From JAJYVT01 sp027339205 (GTDB lineage Bacteria > Actinomycetota > Acidimicrobiia > Acidimicrobiales > RAAP-2): 7,630 nucleotides of DNA. Location: positions 1 to 7,630 of the forward strand of contig DAHWOV010000006.1 of NCBI GenBank assembly GCA_027339205.1, read 5' to 3'. The notes beneath the pieces are model-generated. The model was given only the letters and a program-made list of their open reading frames with translations, ran no database searches and was not told the DNA's origin. The position numbers and the translations under genes are program-made. Shown one piece after another: positions 1 to 4,824 of this stretch (position 1 is the stretch's first letter; every line of letters begins with the position of its first letter).

Positions 1-453
1 GTGGCCGCCGCCCAGGGTGCGCTCGCCGCCGACAACGCCATCGCCAAGCTCGGCCGGACGATCGACTGGACGGGATTGCCGAAGGTCACCTTCACGACCC
101 CCCAGATCGCCTCGGTCGGGCTCACCGAGGAGGAGGCGACCAGCGCGGGCCATTGCGTCGAGTCGAGGGTCCTCCCCCTCGACTCCGTGCCCCGGGCTCT
201 CGTCGAGCGAGACACCGCCGGACTGTGCAAGATCGTCGCCGAGGAGGGACAGGGCAAGATCCTTGGCGTCCACCTGCTCGCGAGGGGCGCCGGGGAGGTC
301 ATCCTCGCTGGCACCTACGCCATCAAGGCGAAGATGACGGTCACCCAGCTCGCCGAGACCTGGGCGCCGTACCTGACCATGGCCGAGGCGCTCAAGCTGA
401 CCGCCCAGACCTTCACCCGCGACGTGTCACGCCTTTCGTGCTGCGCGACCTGA
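1..453 (+). CDS. merA: Mercuric reductase MerA, C-terminal part (5' end outside window)
   Basis: MerA is a cytoplasmic FAD enzyme that reduces Hg(II) to volatile Hg(0) with NADPH. Only the last 150 residues are present, covering the dimerisation domain of the pyridine nucleotide-disulfide oxidoreductase fold. The GTG at position 1 reads as an internal valine (VAAAQGALAADNA matches the MerA segment before this domain), so it is not the start. Diagnostic features are the PKVTFTTPQIASVG block, the PYLTMAE motif near residues 123-129, where most relatives have His-Pro and MerA has Tyr, and the C-terminal LSCC with vicinal cysteines at 147-148 that pass Hg(II) to the active site. The match to known MerA C-termini is close throughout. 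The TGA at 451-453 is followed by a 155-nt gap before the redox cluster on the same strand. The regulator and any Hg transporters would lie upstream, outside the window. Confidence 0.95.
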   Translation: MAAAQGALAADNAIAKLGRTIDWTGLPKVTFTTPQIASVGLTEEEATSAGHCVESRVLPLDSVPRALVERDTAGLCKIVAEEGQGKILGVHLLARGAGEVILAGTYAIKAKMTVTQLAETWAPYLTMAEALKLTAQTFTRDVSRLSCCAT

Positions 454-468
454 GCTTGCGCCCTCGCC

Positions 469-496
469 GCGGCGTTTCGAGGCGACGAATCGCCGC
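469..496 (+). other. Hairpin-forming sequence in the merA-downstream gap
   Basis: The gap at 454-608 holds no gene. It contains GGCGA (481-485) and TCGCC (490-494), which pair around a four-base loop. GCGGCG (469-474) and CGCCGC (491-496) form a competing pairing. No T-run follows, so this is not a canonical intrinsic terminator. It could still slow polymerase or shape the merA 3' end. In G+C-rich DNA such short stems also arise by chance. I could not identify a promoter in the gap with any confidence. Confidence 0.25.
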
Positions 497-608
497 AGGG
501 TCGAGGGAATACCGGACGGACCGACCGGGTTCCGGGGTAGGTCCCTGACCTCGGTGTCGAGAGTCGGCTGCCCGCTCATCCCCACCCGATCTCGGAAAGG
601 AAACTCAC

Positions 609-1121
609 GTGCCCATACCTCGCCAGCCCGTCCCACCGCTCGACGTCGCCCTTGCCGGTGGGGGGCGATGGTCGCTCGCCGACCAGCATCCCGAGCGTTT
701 CAGCCTCGTCGTGTTCTACCGGGGCCATCACTGCCCGATCTGCCGGGGCTACCTGAAGCAGCTCGACGGGCTCTTGGACCAGCTCGCCGAGGTGGGCGTG
801 ACCTCGGTCGTCGCGGTGAGCGGAGACGACGAGGAGGCCGCCACGGCCTCACGCGACCAGTGGGGTCTCGGGCGGCTCGCTGTCGGCTACGGCCAGGACG
901 TCGCCTCGATGCGCGACTGGGGTTTGTACGTCTCCAAGGGCATCAAGGAAGGCGAGCCCGATCTCTTCGGTGAGCCCGGGTTGTTCGTCATCTCTCCGGA
1001 CGGGACGCTGTACGCGGCGGTGCTCAACACGATGCCCTTCGGCCGGCCGCGCCTCGACGAGATCGTCGGGGCGATCCGCTACGTCAACGACCACGACTAT
1101 CCGGCCCGGGGCGAGGCGTGA
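609..1121 (+). CDS. Peroxiredoxin-like (AhpC/TSA, thioredoxin-fold) protein with CPIC motif
   Basis: A predicted cytoplasmic 170-residue thioredoxin-fold protein of the AhpC/TSA redoxin group. Visible landmarks are the strand-motif FSLVVFYRGHHCPIC at residues 31-45 with cysteines 42 and 45, followed by the helix RGYLKQLDGLLDQL, then TSVVAVSGDD, and GLFVISPDGTLYAAVLN near 120-135. The YRGxHCPxC signature is typical of a peroxiredoxin-like subgroup that lacks the classical T-x-x-C peroxidatic site: Gly occupies the usual Thr position before the first Cys. It may therefore act as a peroxidase or as a disulfide reductase; the substrate is not visible. The GTG start is supported by AAAGGA at 596-601, 7 nt upstream. 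Its stop overlaps the next start in a GTGA, suggesting coupled translation. The setting beside mtr and a mycoredoxin suggests reduction by the mycothiol system (inference). Confidence 0.85.
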   Translation: MPIPRQPVPPLDVALAGGGRWSLADQHPERFSLVVFYRGHHCPICRGYLKQLDGLLDQLAEVGVTSVVAVSGDDEEAATASRDQWGLGRLAVGYGQDVASMRDWGLYVSKGIKEGEPDLFGEPGLFVISPDGTLYAAVLNTMPFGRPRLDEIVGAIRYVNDHDYPARGEA

Positions 1122-1663
1122 GGGCAACGGGACGCCCGGACGCCCCGGCCATGCAAACGCCGCTCGGCGTCCTCGCCAAGGGCGCGATCGCCGGGGTGGC
1201 GGGCACGGCGGCCATGGACCTGTTCCAGTACCTGCAGTACCGGGCGGGTGGCGAGAGCGACGGCCCGTTCACCTGGGAGTTCTCATCGGTGCCCGGTTGG
1301 GACGGTGCGCCGGCACCGGCGCAGATTGGTAAGCGCTTCTTCGAGGCGCTGTTCGCCCGCACGCTTCCCGACCGTGCCGCCAACCGGGTCAACAACGTCA
1401 TGCACTGGGGATATGGGATCTCGTGGGCCGCGGCGTTCGGGATCGTCACCGGCTCCGCCCCCCGGTCCCGGGCGCGGCCCGGTCCGGTGTTCGGGACGGT
1501 GGTCTTCCTCGCCGACTATGTGGTGCTTCCCCCGACCGGCCTCTACCGGCCGATCTGGACCTACGACGCCAAGACCCTCGGCAAGGACTGGGCGAGCCAC
1601 CTTGTCTACGGCTCCGCGACCGGGATTTCCCTGCGGGCCCTGCTCGGTGCGCAGTCCTCGTGA
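1118..1663 (+). CDS. Uncharacterised small membrane protein (DUF1440/YagU-like)
   Basis: A 181-residue protein with about four hydrophobic segments (residues roughly 17-34, 95-112, 122-138 and 160-177), so probably an integral membrane protein. Likely conserved blocks are GAIAGVAGTAAMD (22-34), NNVMHW (92-97), and YRPIWTYDAKTLGKDWASHLVYG (143-165), the last rich in aromatic and charged residues between membrane segments. The pattern recalls DUF1440/YagU-type proteins of unknown function, but that assignment is tentative. It has no cysteine, so it is not itself a thiol redox enzyme. The GTG at 1118 overlaps the preceding TGA in GTGA; an ATG at 1151 (residue 12) is an alternative start with a poor ribosome site. 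Its stop also touches a GTG that probably begins mtr. Its place inside the redox cluster suggests a related role at the membrane, which the sequence cannot specify. Confidence 0.75.
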   Translation: MRATGRPDAPAMQTPLGVLAKGAIAGVAGTAAMDLFQYLQYRAGGESDGPFTWEFSSVPGWDGAPAPAQIGKRFFEALFARTLPDRAANRVNNVMHWGYGISWAAAFGIVTGSAPRSRARPGPVFGTVVFLADYVVLPPTGLYRPIWTYDAKTLGKDWASHLVYGSATGISLRALLGAQSS

Positions 1664-3114
1664 GCCGCTTCGAAGCGGTGCGGAGGAAGAGTTCGTCTGA
1701 TGGTTGCCTTCGCGACGGCACTGTCCAGCATGAAGACACTGCCCAACACGCCGACATCGCGCAGCATTACGACCTGATCATCGTCGGGGCGGGCAGCGGC
1801 AACATGCTCGTCTCTGACGACCTCGCCCATTGGCGGATCGCGGTGGTCGAGGCGGACCGCTTCGGCGGGACCTGCCTCAACCGAGGGTGCATCCCTTCCA
1901 AGATGCTCGTGCACACCGCGGACGTCGCCCAGACGGTGCACCGCGCCGGCTGTTTCGGGATCGGCGCCACCTGGGCCGGCGCCAATTGGCCAGCGATCCG
2001 CGACCGGGTATTCGGCCGGATCGACCCGCTCCACGACGCTGCTGTCGCCTACCGCCGGACCAACGGCGTCGACGTCTTGCTCGGCGAGGCTCGTTTCGTC
2101 GCGCCGAAGGCGCTCCGCGTCGGCGACGAAGTTCTCGCGGCCGAACGCTTCGTCCTGGCGGCGGGCTCGCGCCCACACATCCCGGCCATCTCTGGGCTCG
2201 GCGAGGTCGACTACCTGACCTCGGACACCGTCATGCGCATCGATGCGCTCCCTGTGTCGATGGTGATCGTCGGCGGCGGGTTCATCGCCGCAGAGATGGG
2301 CCACGTCTTCGGCGCCCTCGGCGTCGCCGTGACGATCATCGGTCGCGGCCCGGCGCTACTCCCCCGCCACGACCACGACGTCTCGGCGGCCTTCACCGAC
2401 GCCTACCGGGCCCGCTTCGACCTGCGCCTCGGCACGACCGTTGAGTCGGTTGCGCCTTGCCGATCAGGGGTGCGGTTCGAGCTCGCCGGGCCGAACGGTC
2501 ACGAGACGCTCGAGGCGGCGACGCTGCTCGTCGCGACCGGGCGGGTACCCAACAGCGACCGGCTCGACGTGGCGACGGCGGGGATCGCCACCGACGAGCA
2601 CGGCCATGTCCGCACCGACACCGCGTACCAGACGAATGTGGCCGGGATCTTCGCGCTCGGCGATCTCGCCAACCACTTCCAGCTGAAGCACATGGCGAAC
2701 GCCGAGGCACGCCTGGTTCGCCACAATCTGCTGCACCCTACCGACCAGCACCGCTCGCCGTTCTCGGTGGTGCCCGCCGCGGTATTCGCCGATCCCCAGG
2801 TGGCCTCGGTCGGCGCCACCGAGCAGCAGCTACGCGATGGCGGACGCCCCTACGTGGTCGCGACCCGGTACTACCGAGATACCGCGTACGGCTGGGCGCT
2901 CGAGGACACGACCGGGTTCGTGAAGGTCCTCGCCGACCCGGAGACCCGCCTCCTCCTCGGTGCCCACATCCTCGGCCCCCAGGCGTCGACGCTGATTCAG
3001 CCGCTCATCCAAGCGATGTGCCTCGCCAACACCGCCGACGAGGTGGCGACCGCCGTGCTCTACATCCACCCGGCACTCGGCGAGGCGATCGAGCAGGCGC
3101 TCCTCGCCCTTTGA
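1660..3114 (+). CDS. mtr: Mycothione reductase
   Basis: Mycothione reductase uses NADPH and FAD to reduce mycothiol disulfide (MSSM) to two mycothiol, keeping the actinobacterial thiol pool reduced in the cytoplasm. Counting from GTG 1660 (484 aa): FAD-binding GAGSGN (43-48, the Gly-Asn after GS typical of Mtr), redox-active GGTCLNRGCIPSK with Cys72 and Cys77, NADPH site GGGFIAAE (205-212), FALGD (331-335), and the C-terminal HPALGE with His470/Glu475 that completes the partner active site of the dimer. Segments such as RVFGRIDP, SDTVMRI, YGWALEDTTG and SLIQPLIQAM-like text match Mycobacterium tuberculosis Mtr closely (that protein is about 459 aa). The open frame extends left to 1423, but that part lies over the upstream gene. 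GTG 1660 (GTGA overlap) or GTG 1678 are the only in-frame starts, and both leave a 30-36 residue extension before YDLIIVG. Start uncertain; function confident. Confidence 0.93.
   Translation: MSRFEAVRRKSSSDGCLRDGTVQHEDTAQHADIAQHYDLIIVGAGSGNMLVSDDLAHWRIAVVEADRFGGTCLNRGCIPSKMLVHTADVAQTVHRAGCFGIGATWAGANWPAIRDRVFGRIDPLHDAAVAYRRTNGVDVLLGEARFVAPKALRVGDEVLAAERFVLAAGSRPHIPAISGLGEVDYLTSDTVMRIDALPVSMVIVGGGFIAAEMGHVFGALGVAVTIIGRGPALLPRHDHDVSAAFTDAYRARFDLRLGTTVESVAPCRSGVRFELAGPNGHETLEAATLLVATGRVPNSDRLDVATAGIATDEHGHVRTDTAYQTNVAGIFALGDLANHFQLKHMANAEARLVRHNLLHPTDQHRSPFSVVPAAVFADPQVASVGATEQQLRDGGRPYVVATRYYRDTAYGWALEDTTGFVKVLADPETRLLLGAHILGPQASTLIQPLIQAMCLANTADEVATAVLYIHPALGEAIEQALLAL
1665..1678. promoter_or_regulatory. 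Perfect 14-bp palindrome at the mtr start
   Basis: CCGCTTCGAAGCGG is a perfect palindrome lying 2-15 nt after the stop codon of the membrane-protein gene and over the start region of mtr. In RNA it can form a five-base stem with a UCGA loop just ahead of the GGAGGAAGA stretch. It could be a dimeric repressor site or an mRNA hairpin tuning mtr translation. Nothing in the window identifies the binding protein, and the site may be inside the coding region if GTG 1660 is used. Confidence 0.4.
1682..1690 (+). promoter_or_regulatory. Strong Shine-Dalgarno-like GGAGGAAGA without an in-frame mtr start
   Basis: GGAGGAAGA is the best ribosome-binding match near mtr, yet no in-frame ATG, GTG or TTG follows it before YDLIIVG. 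The nearest start is ATG 1700, in a different frame, which encodes only a 25-residue peptide ending at the TGA 1775-1777 inside mtr. This either marks a leader peptide or suggests that a base was gained or lost between the true start and the FAD motif. Confidence 0.4.
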
Positions 3115-3135
3115 CCTCACGAGGTGGCTAGACGC

Positions 3136-3148
3136 CGGGGTTTCCCCG
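3136..3148 (+). other. Short hairpin between mtr and the mycoredoxin gene
   Basis: CGGGG and CCCCG pair around TTT in the 62-nt gap between mtr and the next gene. No T-run follows, and AAGGGA (3160-3165) lies just downstream, so the element is more likely a local mRNA structure than a terminator. It may be chance in G+C-rich DNA. Confidence 0.25.
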
Positions 3149-3176
3149 AGAGGCACCCCAAGGGAATGGCGGCGCC

Positions 3177-3701
3177 ATGGAGCGGGTTCCCGACACCGTG
3201 GACACTCCCGGCTCGGACCTCGTCACCGTCTACTGGCGGCCCGGTTGCCAGTACTGTGCGGCGCTTCGCCGGGGGCTCCGCCGGGCGGGTCTTCCGACCG
3301 CAGAAGTGAACATCTGGACCGATCCCGAAGCGGCCGCCATCGTGCGGTCGATCGCTGGGGGGAACGAGACCGTGCCGACGGTCGTCGTCGCCGGCACCGG
3401 GCTCGTCAACCCCAAGGTCCGCACCGTGCTAGACGCCGTGCACGCTCTCGCCCCCGACCTCGTCGCGAACACGAGGCCTGCCAAGGGCGCCCGAGGTGCG
3501 GACGTGCTCGCAGTGCTGCAATGGATCGTCGTCATCGCCCTCGTGGTGGCCAGCTTCGCCGTCGAAGCCGCCGGGCATGCCGGCGCCAGCTGGGCGATCG
3601 ACGGCGTCAACCTCGCGCTCTTCGGGGGCTTTCGCCTGCTCCGGCGACACCTCGAGAGTAGCCGGGCCCCGGACCCATCAACAAGCGGAGGTATATCGTG
3701 A
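3177..3701 (+). CDS. Mycoredoxin/glutaredoxin domain fused to a C-terminal membrane segment
   Basis: A 174-residue protein in two parts. Residues 15-90 form a glutaredoxin-fold domain: VTVYWRPGCQYC with the CxxC at 24-27, INIW-type strand, and GGNETVPTVVV with the cis-Pro motif TVP at 65-67, then LVNPK. The GGNxTVPT-x-x(x)-L-x-NP pattern is that of mycoredoxin-1, which reduces protein-mycothiol mixed disulfides using mycothiol and Mtr. Residues 110-129 (VLAVLQWIVVIALVVASFAV) are a clear membrane helix and 136-152 a weaker hydrophobic stretch, so the domain is probably tethered to the membrane. Known Mrx1 is a soluble protein of about 80 residues, so the tail is the unusual part. ATG 3177 has AAGGGA 11 nt upstream, rather far; GTG 3198 is an alternative. 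The stop overlaps the next start in GTGA. The linker and orientation in the membrane are unknown, although reduction by mycothiol implies a cytoplasmic domain. Confidence 0.85.
   Translation: MERVPDTVDTPGSDLVTVYWRPGCQYCAALRRGLRRAGLPTAEVNIWTDPEAAAIVRSIAGGNETVPTVVVAGTGLVNPKVRTVLDAVHALAPDLVANTRPAKGARGADVLAVLQWIVVIALVVASFAVEAAGHAGASWAIDGVNLALFGGFRLLRRHLESSRAPDPSTSGGIS
3687..3691 (+). promoter_or_regulatory. Ribosome binding site of osmC
   Basis: GGAGG lies 6 nt before GTG 3698, followed by an A+T-rich TATATC spacer unusual for this window. It fixes the osmC start at the GTGA overlap with the mycoredoxin gene. Confidence 0.7.
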
Positions 3702-4198
3702 GCACGGTCGGGCCCATTCATGCGGTCGAGAGCACGCCTCGGCAAAGTCGGAGGTCAGTTCGTACCACGCTGCGCGCCTGCAACGACGAAGGGGTACGGA
3801 CGGTCGTGATGACCCGTGACGGGCAGTCGCTCGTCACCGACGAGCCGGTCAGCCGCGGCGGCACGGGCAGCGCCTTGACCCCGCTCGAGACCGTCGTCGG
3901 GGCCTTGTGCGGCTGCAGCGCGGTGACCTTCGAGCGCGCGACACGAGAGCTCGGGCTCGATTACGAGGGGATCGAGTTCGATGCCGGGTAGCGCCTGGAC
4001 CGTCGTGGCCTGCTCGGGGAGGCCGAGGTTCGCACCTACTTCGAGGGCCTCGACGTCGATGCTCGAGTCCGCACCACCGCGCCGAGCGAGCTGCGCGCCC
4101 AGGTCGTCGAGATCACCGAGTACCGCTGCCCAGTGCGCAACTTTCTCGTCGATGCTGGGGTGGCGCTCACGATGAACTGGAGCGCCGTCGCCCGCTGA
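3698..4198 (+). pseudogene. OsmC-family thiol peroxidase interrupted by an in-frame TAG
   Basis: OsmC/Ohr-type proteins reduce organic hydroperoxides with two cysteines. The first 97 codons encode an OsmC N-terminal half (TPLETVVGALCGCSAVTF, with the probable peroxidatic Cys73). A TAG at 3989-3991 (codon 98) stops the frame. The same frame, with no shift, then continues with the rest of the domain: RLDRRGLLGEAEV, a hydrophilic middle, and EITEYRCPVRNFLVDAGV, carrying the second conserved cysteine at codon 144, to TGA 4196-4198. Third positions stay G/C-rich after the TAG, so the lesion is recent, a sequencing error, or read through. A tyrosine codon (TAC) at this place would fit the text. As read, the product is a 97-residue half protein (3698-3991) without its second cysteine. 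Start GTG 3698 with GGAGG at 3687-3691. It is the last gene of the redox cluster and overlaps the convergent naxE remnant by 32 nt. Confidence 0.82.
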
Positions 4199-4824
4199 GA
4201 CGCTCGCCTCGTGACACGTCGTCGGCGCGGACCGCCACGACCGAACCGGACCTGAAGATCACCGGGACCTCGAGCCCCATCGCCGTGAAGAGCGCGGGCG
4301 GGACCGAGATGTCCGCCAGGTAGAGGGCACCGATGTTGGCTGCGCGGCCGAGGCCGACCTTCGGCAGGGCGAGAGTCATCGTGGCATCGGCCTGGATGCA
4401 CGGCGCCGCTGGGGTCGCCGAACAGGCCGTAGCCGATCAGGGCGTCCATGATCACGTCGGCTGGCGCCGGCTCGTCTCGCACCTCGACCCCGAGCCGCTC
4501 GACGATGTCGAGCTGGTGGGCGGTCACCGGAGCGACTCGGCGTGAGGCGAGCGTGACCGTGACGGCGATCCCACGGTCATGGAAGTGCCGGGCGGCGACG
4601 AGACCGCCGCCGCCGTTCCCACCCGGCCCGGCGAGCACGGTGGCCGATTGAGGCGAGAACAAGCTTCAGGCGAGGTCGGCGAGGTTGCGCCCGGCGTTCT
4701 CCATCATCTGGGCGAGCTCGATGTGAAAGCCCTCGATCATAGAGCGATCCACGGCTCGCATCTGGGCGACATCGATGGCCGGGACGCGCTCGCCGCCGGA
4801 AAGGACGAATCGCATCGTCGTCAT
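4167..4824 (-). pseudogene. naxE: NAD(P)H-hydrate epimerase (YjeF_N), broken by a stop and a frameshift/deletion
   Basis: NaxE epimerises damaged, hydrated NAD(P)H so that a dehydratase can repair it. The gene starts at ATG 4824, whose ATGA overlaps the stop of the GH15 gene. Codons 1-52 read IDVAQMRAVDRSMIEGFHIE and MMENAGRNLADLA, typical of the YjeF_N N-terminus. Codon 53 is TGA (4668-4666); CGA to TGA would be a simple explanation. The same frame then gives VLAGPGGNGGGGLVAARHF, the nucleotide-binding glycine-rich motif, and DVIMDALIGYGLFGDP. Near 4410-4395 the reading moves to another frame (IQADATMTLALPKVGLGRAANIGALYLADISVPPAL), ending at TGA 4169-4167. Between these halves the family normally has about 35-40 residues including D-x-PSG; they are missing. 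With three lesions the gene is very probably dead. No C-terminal dehydratase (NaxD/YjeF_C) domain is in the window. Confidence 0.85.

Noticed and set aside
1423..1659. Leftward extension of the mtr open frame to 1423
   Set aside because: This part overlaps the membrane-protein gene in another frame, has Arg/Pro-rich out-of-frame composition and no similarity to Mtr.
1606..2304. Minus-strand frame of 232 codons opposite mtr
   Set aside because: It is antisense to mtr and rich in Asp/Arg/Val as expected for the complement of high-GC3 codons.
3989..3991. TAG in osmC as pyrrolysine
   Set aside because: Pyrrolysine is not expected in an actinobacterial OsmC, and nothing in the window encodes its machinery; mutation or sequence error is simpler, though readthrough is kept as a check.
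4036..4166. Continuation of the first naxE frame beyond the frame change
   Set aside because: After about 4395 this frame turns into Arg/Pro/Gly-rich text without family similarity and runs antisense over osmC; the real C-terminus is in the other frame ending at 4167.
4666..4668. TGA in naxE as selenocysteine
   Set aside because: There is no cysteine at this place in the family, the gene has further lesions, and TGA is an ordinary stop for neighbouring genes here.
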